NCBI GenBank assembly: GCA_035501615.1
Contig: DATJVY010000023.1
Span: forward strand, 1 to 64,000
Direction: 5' to 3'
DNA: 64,000 nt
DNA from: RPRB01 sp035501615
GTDB lineage: Bacteria; Myxococcota; Myxococcia; Myxococcales; Myxococcaceae
Both the position numbers and the translations under genes were made by a program. Within the stretch, counting starts at the first letter, position 1; each line of letters begins with the position of its first letter. Shown here one piece after another: positions 1-8,260 of the stretch. The notes beneath the pieces were generated by a model. That model made no database searches. It had not been told where the DNA came from and was given only the letters and a program-made list of their open reading frames with translations.

Positions 1-202
1 AGAGGACGGCGCGGTAGATCCCCTTCTTGTCTCCGTAGTACGCGTAGATCAGCGCCTTGTTGGCCCCGGCACGCGCGGCGATCTCGTCCACCCGCGCTCC
101 GGCGAAGCCTTTCTCGGCAAACACCAGGGTGGCCGCGTCCAGCAGTACCTCGCGGGTGGCACTGGCGTCCCTGGGTCGCGGCCTCTTTCGCTGTGGTGCC
201 AT
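1..202 (-). CDS. TetR-family regulator, N-terminal part (cut by window edge)
   Basis: Only the N-terminal 67 residues are in the window; the gene runs off the left edge. They form the TetR helix-turn-helix, with the signature GFAGARVDEIAARAGANKAL followed by IYAYYGDKKGIYRAVL. The sequence is nearly identical to the complete TetR at 6595-7245, so the two are recent paralogs. The ATG at 202 is preceded by a weak GGAAAAT; an in-frame ATG at 211 is possible. The gene lies just downstream of the RND pump gene on the same strand, 32 to 41 bases after its stop. A perfect 18-bp palindrome sits directly upstream of the start, which suggests autorepression. The ligand-binding half is not visible, so the inducer cannot be guessed. 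Confidence 0.9.
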   Translation of the reverse strand, partial: MAPQRKRPRPRDASATREVLLDAATLVFAEKGFAGARVDEIAARAGANKALIYAYYGDKKGIYRAVL

Positions 203-212
203 ATTTTCCATT

Positions 213-230
213 TAACCAACATGTTGGTTA
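213..230. promoter_or_regulatory. Perfect 18-bp palindrome, probable TetR operator
   Basis: TAACCAACATGTTGGTTA is its own reverse complement. It lies 11 bases before the ATG at 202 of the partial tetR gene and after the stop of the RND gene. The same arms with the same 2-base spacer occur before the paralogous tetR at 7257-7276. That conservation, in non-coding sequence upstream of two sister regulators, is the reason for calling it an operator. Binding itself is inferred. Confidence 0.75.
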
Positions 231-242
231 GTTGCAAACGCC

Positions 243-3200
243 TCAGGCCGCAGCCATGGGCCCCGTGCTGCTCGGGTCGAGCCGGGTGGGGGGAGCGGGA
301 ACCGGTCCGGGGGCCTCCTTCTTCCAGGGGACGATCTTCAGATCGCGGACGAACACCGTGTACATGAGCGGCACGAGCACCAGGGTGATGACCGTGGCGA
401 TGCTCAGGCCGCCGATCTGGGCGTAGCAGAGCGGTTCCCAGAGAGGTCCGCCGTGCATCGCCAGGGGGATCAGGCCCAGCACGGTGGCGCCCACGGTGAT
501 CATCACCGGCCGGAGCCGGACGATGCCGGCCTCGATGAGCGCGTCCTCCAGATCGCGGCCGTGATGGTGCGCCTCCTCGATGAAGTCGAAGAGGACGATG
601 ACGTGGCTCACGATGACGCCGACGAGGCTGGCCACCCCCAGGAAGGCCATGAACCCGAAGGGCTGGTGCATGATCGCCAGCATCGCCAGCGCGCCGCACA
701 TGCCGTAAGGAATGGCCCCGAACACCAGGAGGGGCTTCACCGCGCTGTCGAACTGGAAGACGAGCGCGAAGTAGATCATGGCCATGGAGAGGATCATGAC
801 CAGCGACATCTCCGCAAAGCCCTTGACCTGCTCGTCGTACTCGCCGCCGATCTCGATCCGGTAGCCCGGGGGAAGCGAGGCGCTGATCTTGTCGATCGAG
901 GGCCGCGCGGCGTTCAGGACCTCGGATGGCAGATGGTCGGGGAGCGGGTACGCGGAGACGGTGATCGTCCGGACCTGGTTCCGCCGCTGGATCTTCGACG
1001 GGGCCAGCTCGCGCGAGAGCCGGGCGACCTGCCGCAGTGGAACGCTCTGCGGGATGCTGGTGGAGAACACGTAGGCGTTGGAGAGGTCCGCCAGGCGAGC
1101 CCGGTCCTCGAGGCGGAGCCGCGGCACGATGGGAATCTGCCGATCACCCTCTCGGTAGTAGCCCACCGGAGTTCCGGAGACGGCGGTCTGGGTGGAAAGA
1201 GCCACGTCCAGCCGGCTGACGCCCGAGAGATTCGCCCGGTCGTCGTCGATCGCGATGTGGGTCCTCAGCCCTGGAGGGCCCCAGTTGTCCCGGACCCGGG
1301 CGGCGAGGGGAGCTGCCCGGAGCGCGTCGGCCACCTGGCCAGCGATCTTCCGCAGCGTGCCGATGTCTTCCCCCGAGACCCGGATCGAGACCGGAATTCC
1401 CACCGGCTTGCCGGTCTCGAGCTGCCGGACGTCGATCCGGGCGCCCGGCACCCGCGCGGTGAGCGCCGTCTGGATCGGGCCGACGAGCTCCTTGGTGAGG
1501 TGCTTGTCCGTCACCTCGACGATGATCTGGGCGTAGTTGATCTGCTGCTGCTCCGGTTCGATGGAGAACCAGAACCGCGGGCCGGCGCCGCCCACGAAGG
1601 TGGTGAGGCTGCGAAGGACGTCAGGATGCTTGTGGTGCTTGCCGAAGTCGTCGGCCACCTCGCGGATGACGCGCTCGGCCTCGAGCGTGGCCCGGTTGGT
1701 GGCCGAGAGGGTGGCGTCCTCCGGAGTCCAGATGTCGATGTAGGAGAGATACGAGAGGTCCTTGGGGAAGAACTGCGTCTTTGCCCGGTACATGAGGACG
1801 CCGCCCCCCGCGAGGACCAGGGTGGAGGCACCGAGTACCGCCCACCGCCGGCGGATCGCCGCCGTGACCATGCGCGAGTACCAGCCGGTGAACCCGGTGC
1901 GCCGGCGCTCCTCGATGGGCTTCTCGGCCTTGGCGGGCTTCATCAGGCCGAAGGCGATGAGGGGGATGAAGCTGAAGGAGACGATGAAGGCCGCGACCAG
2001 CGTCGTGGTCATGACGATCGGGAGGCTGTGGAGGAACCGCCCGGTGTCCCCGGTGAGCATGAGGAAGGGGAGGTAGGCGACGATGTTGGTGAGGGTCGCG
2101 AAGAAGATCGCACGGGCTAGCCGCGTCGGACCGATCCACGCGGCGACCTCCTTGGTCTGTCCCTCGGCGAGCTCGCGCGCGATCGCGTCTCCGGCGACCA
2201 CTGGCATGTCGACCAGGAGGCCAAGGGCGATGATCAGGGTGGCGATCGACACCTGCTGGATGTCGACGCCCAGCATCAGCATGGCCGCGAACCCGATGGC
2301 CAGGCTGAGCGGGATGGAGGTGGCGATGAGGAGCGCGGACCGCCAGCTCCAGAAGCCGAGCAGGGAGACGATGACCACCAGGAAGATGGCCTCGTAGAGG
2401 CTGGTCATGAAGAGCGAGACGTTCTCCGCGACCTGCCGCGGCTGATCGCTGGTCCGCGCCATGATCAGGTCGGGGGGGAGCTTCCGGCGCAGGTGCTGGA
2501 GCATGCTGTCCACCGCGACCGCGAAGTCGCCGACCTGCTTGCCTGAACGCATCATCATCGCGAGGGTGATCGCCCGGTCCCTCTGCCACTGCCCGTGCCC
2601 GTCGGGGGCGTAGAGGTAATTGAGGAAGCGGGGTGGGCTGTCGTAGCCGCGGGAGACCGAGGCGACGTCCCTCAGATAGACTGGCGTGCCACCGGCGCTG
2701 GTGCCGATGAGCATGTCGTCCATGTTCAGGAAGCTCTCGTCACGGACATTGGGGTCGATGACGACGTGGCGGTCGTTCACGTCGAAGATGCCGCCGGGGA
2801 GGGTCAGGTTCCGGCTGGCGACCGCGTGAGCGATCTGGGACGGCTGCATCCTGGAGGAGGCCAGCCGCTGCTGGTCGTAGTCGATGAAGATCTGCTCTCC
2901 CAGGACGCCGCTTCGGGACACCTTGGCGACGATGGGGACGCTCATCATCACCCGCTCGATCTCGTGCGTGAAGTCGTCCATCTCGCGGTAGCTGTAGAGG
3001 TCCCCGGCGACCTCGGCGAGGCGGTCCGGGGCCTCGGCCGGCTTCCTGATGAAGGCTGGGCGCCAGGCATCGGGGTGCAGGTCCGGATTCCCCAGCCTCT
3101 CGCGGAGGAAGTTCTCGGTGTACCCCCGGATCTCCGCCTCGGTCCGGTCGGTCACCAGGTCGAGCCCGGAGCAACCCGCCGCCGAGACGGGCCACGCCTC

Positions 3201-3860
3201 GGTCGCCACGCCGTCATGCATCGCCTGGCCGGCGAAGAGCGCCAGGGGCCGCTCGACGATCGAGCTCGCCACGGTCGAGGGGAAGCAGAACATGGCGGTG
3301 AGTCGCTTCTCCGCGCTCGCGTCCCCGCGCACCTGCTCGATGGCCTTCTGGACGGCAAGTCCTCGGATGCGGACCTCGGCCGCCCCCACCTTGGGACTCG
3401 CCACGGTCAGCATCAGCGTCGCCGTGTCGCCGAAGTCACTCACCCAGTTCACGGGGCCGGCGCCGGCCGGCAGATCCGAGATGTTCGTCACCCGGTTTCC
3501 GATGTCCGCGAACTGCTCGACCGTGTCGGAGATGTCGTCGTGCAAGTGCACCAGCATCACCGCCACGCCATCGCGGGTCGTGGTCTCGATCTTCTTGACC
3601 TTGGAATTGCCGGCGGCGGCCTGCTCCAGCTTCCGGGTGACGAGTTCCTCCACCCGGTCCGCCGGGACGCCTGGCCAGGGGCAGACCGCCAGCGCCACCC
3701 GTACCGGGATGTCCGGGTCCTTTCGCTTCGGCATCCGCTTGTACCCGGCGACACCGGCGGCGATGGAGAGGACCAAGAGGGCCCAGGCAACCTGTCGGTG
3801 TTGAACGCAGAAGCGGGCCAGGTTGAAGCCCTTCGTCTGCGACGGGTTCACGTCGTTCAT
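243..3860 (-). CDS. RND-family efflux pump permease
   Basis: Inner-membrane proton-driven drug or solute exporter of the RND superfamily, working with the adaptor and TolC-like protein encoded upstream. The 1205 residues show the duplicated RND layout: TM1 at about 22-42, a large periplasmic porter region, a TM2-TM6 bundle from about 480, a second periplasmic half, and TM8-TM12 with IRLRPVMITVGA-like sequence near 1110. It is 150 residues longer than AcrB, with extra sequence in the first porter domain at roughly 175-265. The TM4 motif reads GLLVDMPVVAGD (D551-M552), so the second Asp of the usual DD pair is Met. The TM10 segment reads GVIVSHVIVLFDF, with Ser near 1085 where AcrB has its relay Lys. 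The start ATG overlaps the adaptor stop by 4 bases. The substrate is unknown. Confidence 0.92.
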   Translation of the reverse strand: MNDVNPSQTKGFNLARFCVQHRQVAWALLVLSIAAGVAGYKRMPKRKDPDIPVRVALAVCPWPGVPADRVEELVTRKLEQAAAGNSKVKKIETTTRDGVAVMLVHLHDDISDTVEQFADIGNRVTNISDLPAGAGPVNWVSDFGDTATLMLTVASPKVGAAEVRIRGLAVQKAIEQVRGDASAEKRLTAMFCFPSTVASSIVERPLALFAGQAMHDGVATEAWPVSAAGCSGLDLVTDRTEAEIRGYTENFLRERLGNPDLHPDAWRPAFIRKPAEAPDRLAEVAGDLYSYREMDDFTHEIERVMMSVPIVAKVSRSGVLGEQIFIDYDQQRLASSRMQPSQIAHAVASRNLTLPGGIFDVNDRHVVIDPNVRDESFLNMDDMLIGTSAGGTPVYLRDVASVSRGYDSPPRFLNYLYAPDGHGQWQRDRAITLAMMMRSGKQVGDFAVAVDSMLQHLRRKLPPDLIMARTSDQPRQVAENVSLFMTSLYEAIFLVVIVSLLGFWSWRSALLIATSIPLSLAIGFAAMLMLGVDIQQVSIATLIIALGLLVDMPVVAGDAIARELAEGQTKEVAAWIGPTRLARAIFFATLTNIVAYLPFLMLTGDTGRFLHSLPIVMTTTLVAAFIVSFSFIPLIAFGLMKPAKAEKPIEERRRTGFTGWYSRMVTAAIRRRWAVLGASTLVLAGGGVLMYRAKTQFFPKDLSYLSYIDIWTPEDATLSATNRATLEAERVIREVADDFGKHHKHPDVLRSLTTFVGGAGPRFWFSIEPEQQQINYAQIIVEVTDKHLTKELVGPIQTALTARVPGARIDVRQLETGKPVGIPVSIRVSGEDIGTLRKIAGQVADALRAAPLAARVRDNWGPPGLRTHIAIDDDRANLSGVSRLDVALSTQTAVSGTPVGYYREGDRQIPIVPRLRLEDRARLADLSNAYVFSTSIPQSVPLRQVARLSRELAPSKIQRRNQVRTITVSAYPLPDHLPSEVLNAARPSIDKISASLPPGYRIEIGGEYDEQVKGFAEMSLVMILSMAMIYFALVFQFDSAVKPLLVFGAIPYGMCGALAMLAIMHQPFGFMAFLGVASLVGVIVSHVIVLFDFIEEAHHHGRDLEDALIEAGIVRLRPVMITVGATVLGLIPLAMHGGPLWEPLCYAQIGGLSIATVITLVLVPLMYTVFVRDLKIVPWKKEAPGPVPAPPTRLDPSSTGPMAAA

Positions 3861-4981
3861 GGCTGCTCCTGCGGCATGACCTCGACGCGCTCACCGTCGA
3901 TGACCATGGTGGCGCCGGTTGTGATGACCTCCTCACCACGGTTCAGACCCTGAGTGACCGCGACGCGGTTGCCCACCACGTCCCCGAGCACGACGTCCCG
4001 GATCCTCGCCCGGGTGTTCGTGCCCGCGCCGTCGACGACCATCACCGCGAACTGCTCCTTGCCCTTGAGGCCGGGAACGAAGGCGGTGAGCGGCAGCAGG
4101 GGGATGGTGGCCTGGCTCGCCCCGGACTTCAGCTCCACCGCGGCGATCATCCCGGGTTTCCAGAGCCGGTCGCGGTTGGGAATCTCAACCTCCACGTCGA
4201 AGTTGCGGGTGACCGGATCGGCCACTGCGGCGATCCGGCTCACCTTGGCGGTGAAGGTCCGGCCGGGGAGCGCGTCGGTGGTGACCACCACCTCCTGCCA
4301 CGGCTTGACGTCGCGAAGGCTGATGTCAGGGAGGCCGAGCACGACCTTGACGCTGCTGACGTCGCCGATGACGAAGGCCGGCAGCCCCGGGCCGGTGTAC
4401 GCACCGGGCTCGACGCTCTTCTTCATCACGTCGCCGTCCACCGGGACGGTCAGCGCGCAGTCCCGGAGCCCCACTTGCGCCTCGGCCAGGAGCGCCTCGG
4501 CGGCCGCGAGCTGGGCGCGGCTGGCGTCGCGCAGCGCCGTCGCGCTCTCCATCTCGGGCCGGGTGATGCTCTGGGTCGCGAAGAGCCGCTGGGCCCGCTC
4601 GAAGTCCAGCCGGGCCTTCTCCGCCACGGCCCGGGCGGCGCTGACCTGCCCGGTGGCCTGGCCCACCTTGTCGCGGTACTCCGCGTCCCGGAGCCGCGCG
4701 ATGACCTGTCCCTTGAGGACACGATCGCCCTCACCGACCGCACGGGTTTGGCCGTCGGGGGTCTTCACCTGCATCAGCTCGGTCACGTAGCCCGGACCGC
4801 GGAAGGCGAGCGGGACGGTTGCCTTGGCCTGGGCGACGGCCGAGTAGGTGTCCGGGCTGCCCATGGCCTTGCCGGAGCCGACCACCTCCACCCGGACCGC
4901 CGGAGCTGGCTTGGGTGGAGGTCGCGAGGAGCAGGCTCCAAGAAGACACGCCCCCATCAAGAACAGGTCACGAATTCTCAT
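3857..4981 (-). CDS. RND efflux adaptor lipoprotein (HlyD/membrane fusion family)
   Basis: Periplasmic adaptor linking the RND permease to the TolC-like channel. The N-terminus (MRIRDLFLMGACLLGAC) is a lipoprotein signal with a lipobox Cys at 17. A barrel-sandwich half (YVTELMQVKTPDG..VKKGQ-like) is followed by an alpha-helical hairpin at roughly residues 95-165 rich in A, R, E and Q, then the second lipoyl half and beta-barrel, ending in a VMVVDGAG membrane-proximal domain. Its 374 residues are normal for the family. I chose the ATG at 4981 because the signal sequence starts there; upstream in-frame codons belong to the tolC-like gene, which it overlaps by 14 bases. Translational coupling to the pump gene is shown by the ATGA overlap. 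Confidence 0.92.
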   Translation of the reverse strand: MRIRDLFLMGACLLGACSSRPPPKPAPAVRVEVVGSGKAMGSPDTYSAVAQAKATVPLAFRGPGYVTELMQVKTPDGQTRAVGEGDRVLKGQVIARLRDAEYRDKVGQATGQVSAARAVAEKARLDFERAQRLFATQSITRPEMESATALRDASRAQLAAAEALLAEAQVGLRDCALTVPVDGDVMKKSVEPGAYTGPGLPAFVIGDVSSVKVVLGLPDISLRDVKPWQEVVVTTDALPGRTFTAKVSRIAAVADPVTRNFDVEVEIPNRDRLWKPGMIAAVELKSGASQATIPLLPLTAFVPGLKGKEQFAVMVVDGAGTNTRARIRDVVLGDVVGNRVAVTQGLNRGEEVITTGATMVIDGERVEVMPQEQP

Positions 4982-6326
4982 CGCCAATCGTCCTCTCGAG
5001 TTCAGCGGTTGCCGACCAATAGTTGGCGACCGCATCGGTGAAGTCGTGCCGGGCCGCGGAGAGCCGGGCCTCGGCCGAGAGGACGTCCTGCAGCAACGTC
5101 GCGTCCTCGCGATACTTGTTCCGCAGATCGTCGAGGTAGGCCTTGGCGGCCTCCTGCGAGAGGCCGGCGGCCTCGAGCCGGCTCGCGGCATCCTTCACCG
5201 CGCGCCAGCGCTGCCCCACCTCCACCGCGACCTGCTCCTCGGATTCCTGCTTCGCCTGCCGCGCTCGGTCGGCGGCCAGCTTCTGCTCGTGGGCCTCATG
5301 GCCGCGTCGACCCCAGTCGAACGGCTCCCAGCTCAGCCACAGACCGACCGTCAGGACCTCCTTGGGAAGGACCTGGTAATTGAAGTTCCGGGCGTAGGTC
5401 CCGAGCAGCGTGAGGTCGGGGATCCACTGCGAGGTGGCGAGCCGCCGGGCGTTCTCGGCCTGCTCGATCTGGAGACCGACCTTCCGGATTTCCGGACGGC
5501 TCTGCACGGCGCGCTGGCGAGCGTCCTCGAGGGAGATGACGGCAGTCCTCGCCACCAGGTCCGAGGGCTCCGAGACGCGAAAGGGAGTGCGGAGGTCACG
5601 ACCGAGCAGCTGATTCAGCTGCTCGTGCTTCGTCGCCAGCTCGCTCTCGGAAGAGGAGAGGCTATGGCGCTCCCTCGCCAGCCGGGCCTTCACCTCCAGG
5701 GCCTCCGAGCGCAGCACCTTGCCCTCCGCGAGATACCGCCCGGTCAGACCGTCGAGATCCTCGATGGCCGTGACCAGGTCCCGCAGGGCCAGCACGCCCA
5801 CCTCGATCGCCGACACCCGGTAGTAGGTCGTCTTGACCTCGGCGGCGACGCGCTGGCGGTCCTTCCGCAGGTCCTCCTGCGCCATCGCATGGTCCAGCCG
5901 GATTCCCTCGAGGTTCAGGCCGATCCGGTACTGCTGGATGATCGGCTGGGCGATGGTCGCGGTGACGGTCCCCGAGAAGCCCGGAGGAACGCTGACCGAG
6001 GTGTCGGTGGCGGGAACCGGGCCGATCCCCGGGTAGGTGCCGAACGAGGCGGCGTTGAACGGGAAGTCCATCGACTTGAGAAGTCGGTTGCCGATCGCGT
6101 CGAACTTGAAGGCGGGGAAGCGCCGGGTGACGACCCCCGCGGAACGCTCCTCCTGCCGATCGAGCTCGAGCTCGCTGGCCGCCAGCCCGTGGTTCTGCTG
6201 GGCGGCGATGGAGATGGCGTCCTCGAGCCGGAGAAGCGGCTCGGTCGCCTCGCTCGCGTCGGCCGGAGGCGAGATCACCAGCAGCATCAGCAGGGCCGTG
6301 GCGGCGGACCAGGGAACTTGAATCAC
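4968..6326 (-). CDS. TolC-like outer-membrane efflux protein
   Basis: Outer-membrane channel of the tripartite pump. After a signal peptide (LLMLLVISPPADASEA) come two repeats of long amphipathic helices typical of the OEP family, with the domain opening LLRLEDAISIAAQQNHGLAA and the second repeat LISLEDARQRAVQSRPEIRK. The 452-residue length fits. I chose the GTG at 6326 because GGGAGGT lies 7 to 8 bases upstream; a longer frame from a TTG at 6341 would swallow that ribosome site. It is the first gene of the efflux operon. The upstream gap to the divergently placed tetR stop holds two operator-like inverted repeats around a TATAAC -10 candidate, so repression by one or both TetR paralogs is likely. 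Confidence 0.9.
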   Translation of the reverse strand: MIQVPWSAATALLMLLVISPPADASEATEPLLRLEDAISIAAQQNHGLAASELELDRQEERSAGVVTRRFPAFKFDAIGNRLLKSMDFPFNAASFGTYPGIGPVPATDTSVSVPPGFSGTVTATIAQPIIQQYRIGLNLEGIRLDHAMAQEDLRKDRQRVAAEVKTTYYRVSAIEVGVLALRDLVTAIEDLDGLTGRYLAEGKVLRSEALEVKARLARERHSLSSSESELATKHEQLNQLLGRDLRTPFRVSEPSDLVARTAVISLEDARQRAVQSRPEIRKVGLQIEQAENARRLATSQWIPDLTLLGTYARNFNYQVLPKEVLTVGLWLSWEPFDWGRRGHEAHEQKLAADRARQAKQESEEQVAVEVGQRWRAVKDAASRLEAAGLSQEAAKAYLDDLRNKYREDATLLQDVLSAEARLSAARHDFTDAVANYWSATAELERTIGDENS

Positions 6327-6348
6327 GGAAGGACCTCCCAACTCGTCA

Positions 6349-6388
6349 GAACTAACCGTTTAGTTATAACAAGGTAACTAGTTAGTTA
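6349..6388. promoter_or_regulatory. Two degenerate TetR-type operators and -10 candidate before the efflux operon
   Basis: 6349-6366 reads GAACTAACCGTTTAGTTA and 6371-6388 reads AAGGTAACTAGTTAGTTA. Aligned to the palindrome TAACCAAC-NN-GTTGGTTA found before both tetR genes, they match at 12 and 11 of 16 arm positions with the same 2-base spacer. Their centres are 22 bases apart, about two helical turns. On the minus strand a TATAAC hexamer (6363-6368) lies inside the first copy. The block is AT-rich in a GC-rich genome and sits 23 to 62 bases before the tolC-like start. Function is inferred from sequence similarity and position. Confidence 0.65.
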
Positions 6389-6594
6389 GGTCGAGCCCGG
6401 ATGTCAAGAGGGGCAGCTGGTGCCGCCTCGAGCGGATGTGATTCCAGGGGTTTACCGCCGCGAGTGGGTCCAGCGGCGCCGCGGAGTCCGGGATGGAAGC
6501 GGTCCGGCATCCCGGGCGGCAGCCAGGCGCCGAGAGGCCCACGGTCGTCCGGGGCGACAGCAGCGAGGCCGAAGCTCTTGCCGAGAGCTTCGTG

Positions 6595-7245
6595 TCAGGC
6601 CGTGCGCCGCTCGGGTTCGCGCTCGGGGCCCAGGAGCATGCGGCAGACGTTCTCGACGAACTGCCCGTCCGTGCGGAGCTGCCCGCTCCTTTCCCGGGCC
6701 AGGGTCATCACGGAGTGCTGGAGCACGTAACCGGCACCCAACGAGAACAGCGCCGAGCGGAAGAGTTCGGGGTCGGTGCCGGCCCGCAGGTCCCCCGTTT
6801 CACGCCCCCGGTCCACTAGGTCTGAGATGAGCTCGAGCAGAGGTCCCGCGCTCTCCAGGATGATGTCGCGCCCGCTCTTGCCGTTCGAGAGGAGGTCCCA
6901 GGCCAACAGCCGGGCGAACGATCGATTCTTGATCAGCAACCCGAAGTACCGCCGGACGATGTCCTCCAGCGCTCGACGCGGTCCCGCCTCGGAAGCGACC
7001 GCCTTGGAGAACGCAGGATCTGCAAACTCGTCGAGGTGAGCGGTCAGAACGGCGCGATAGATGCCCGTCTTGTCCCCGTAGTAGGCGTAGATCAGCGCCT
7101 TGTTGACCCCGGCGCGCGCGGCGATCTCGTCCACGCGAGCGCCTGCGAAGCCGTTCTCGGCGAAGACCTGGGTCGCCGCATCGAGGAGCGCCTCCCGCGT
7201 CGCCGACGCGTCTCTGGGGCGGGAAGTCTTTCGGTGATGCGCCAT
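6595..7245 (-). CDS. TetR-family regulator of the efflux operon
   Basis: Full-length 216-residue TetR protein. Residues 15-60 hold the helix-turn-helix (ATREALLDAATQVFAENGFA, then GARVDEIAARAGVNKALIYAYYGDKTGIY). The C-terminal part resembles the TetR_C_7/AcrR-like ligand domain in length and pattern (VRRYFGLLIKNRSFARLLAWDLL). It is a paralog of the regulator cut by the left window edge, and the two bracket the efflux genes: tetR, tolC-like, adaptor, pump, tetR, all on the minus strand. A 9-2-9 inverted repeat 12 bases before its ATG supports autoregulation. The likely role is a ligand-responsive repressor of the pump operon; the ligand is not visible. Confidence 0.9.
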   Translation of the reverse strand: MAHHRKTSRPRDASATREALLDAATQVFAENGFAGARVDEIAARAGVNKALIYAYYGDKTGIYRAVLTAHLDEFADPAFSKAVASEAGPRRALEDIVRRYFGLLIKNRSFARLLAWDLLSNGKSGRDIILESAGPLLELISDLVDRGRETGDLRAGTDPELFRSALFSLGAGYVLQHSVMTLARERSGQLRTDGQFVENVCRMLLGPEREPERRTA

Positions 7246-7256
7246 CTATACATCAT

Positions 7257-7276
7257 GTAACCAACGAGTTGGTTAC
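7257..7276. promoter_or_regulatory. Inverted repeat before tetR, probable operator
   Basis: GTAACCAACGAGTTGGTTAC has perfect 9-base arms and a 2-base spacer. It lies 12 bases before the ATG of the complete tetR gene. Its inner 8-base arms are identical to those of the palindrome at 213-230. Confidence 0.75.
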
Positions 7277-7328
7277 GTGCAACATCGGTCATTTCGAGTC
7301 GCCGCTCGTGGCGTCTGAGGAACACGTG

Positions 7329-7697
7329 TCAGGCCAGCGCGAGGGCGTGCGCGCTCGCAGCCGGCTCCTCGACGAGCCGCAGCAGAGCGGTCTGCCGCAT
7401 CCGCTCGATTGCCGCGCGATACTCCTCCAGGCCAAGCATCATCGCGCACTGCCCCTCGCGGGAAAGCTCGTACCGCGCTCCGACCCGCCGGATGAGCCCG
7501 AGGGCGGTCAGCCGGTCGATCGTCGCCAGCGCGACCGCTCGATCGAAGACTGGACCCTTGGCGACTGCCAGCGCCCGGCTGGTCAGCTCCGGTCTGGAGA
7601 GCGGCCTCGGCGGCAGCGCGGACAGCAGCGCGAGATCCGAAAGGGACAGCATCGTTCGCATCGGGAGTCTCAGGGTGAGTGGCTTCGGCGTCCTCAA
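7329..7697 (-). CDS. Small winged-helix protein, PadR/MarR-like
   Basis: Encodes about 110-122 residues that read as a winged helix: a helical region (LSLSDLALLSALPPRPLSRP), a recognition-like helix (AVALATIDRLTALGLIRRV) and a wing hairpin (GARYELSREGQ), then a closing helix. This is a fold impression, not a firm family match. The frame opens with a TTG at 7697 whose last bases overlap the TGA of the preceding gene (TTGA), implying coupling. ATGs at 7661 and 7652 are alternative starts and look as good on protein grounds. It forms a two-gene unit with the unknown protein at 7694-8191. A role in transcription is possible but not shown. Confidence 0.6.
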   Translation of the reverse strand: MRTPKPLTLRLPMRTMLSLSDLALLSALPPRPLSRPELTSRALAVAKGPVFDRAVALATIDRLTALGLIRRVGARYELSREGQCAMMLGLEEYRAAIERMRQTALLRLVEEPAASAHALALA

Positions 7698-8191
7698 GCC
7701 GCCAGCTCACGAGCGCCCGCGAGCGCCCGACAAGCCCGGTAATGGAACACGCGAGCCAGGTTGAGCCTCTCATTCGTCGCTTCGCCGACCATCGCGCGCG
7801 TGCAGCCGTCCACATCACCGATGTCCGAAAAGTCGTGAAGACGATGAGCGTTCCAGAACCAGGCCGTGACCTCCACGTTGCGGACGTCGACCAGCTCGCG
7901 CTGCCTGAGGAGGTCGAGGCCCAGCGCCACCGCCGTCTCGCGGTGGCTGCGCCGGCCAGACAATCCGATCCATCCGCGTGAGGGGAAAGGCGCCGACGTC
8001 CAGGGGGCTTCGTCCTTCTCAGGCGCTCGGAACTGGTGCGAGGACGCCGCGAGCTGCGCGATCACCATCGCCGCGCGCAGGTGGGTGATGCTGGCCGTGC
8101 GTGTGAGGATCGAGTTGATCGGGAGAACGGCGCTGACCGGTGACTCGGGGCAGATGGCCTTGAGCTGGGCCGGGGCGATCACGATGGCCAT
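7694..8191 (-). CDS. Hypothetical protein (165 aa)
   Basis: Not recognised. The ATG at 8191 has an AGGAGG eight bases upstream, the best ribosome site nearby, which supports a real gene. The protein has no signal peptide or membrane segment. Its first half is mixed (VIAPAQLKAICPESPVSAVL), its middle is basic and Trp-containing (PSRGWIGLSGRRSHRETAVALG), and it ends in a helical stretch with several Arg residues. It is coupled to the winged-helix gene downstream. The pairing of an unknown protein with a small DNA-binding-like partner could be a regulatory or toxin-antitoxin-like unit, but nothing in the sequence proves this. Confidence 0.6.
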   Translation of the reverse strand: MAIVIAPAQLKAICPESPVSAVLPINSILTRTASITHLRAAMVIAQLAASSHQFRAPEKDEAPWTSAPFPSRGWIGLSGRRSHRETAVALGLDLLRQRELVDVRNVEVTAWFWNAHRLHDFSDIGDVDGCTRAMVGEATNERLNLARVFHYRACRALAGARELAA

Positions 8192-8260
8192 GTCAACAAC
8201 CTCCTGCGTTCCTGGTGTCGCGACGCCGTCGGGGTGTTTCGGCTGCGCCGACGGGAACGC

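Noticed and set aside
453..2120. Long open frame on the plus strand opposite the RND gene
   Set aside because: High GC makes antisense frames stay open. The predicted protein is His/Asp/Arg-rich without motifs, whereas the minus strand encodes a clear RND pump.
6327..6341. TTG at 6341 as start of the tolC-like gene
   Set aside because: The GGGAGGT ribosome site would be inside the coding sequence; the GTG at 6326 is correctly spaced from it and begins the signal peptide.
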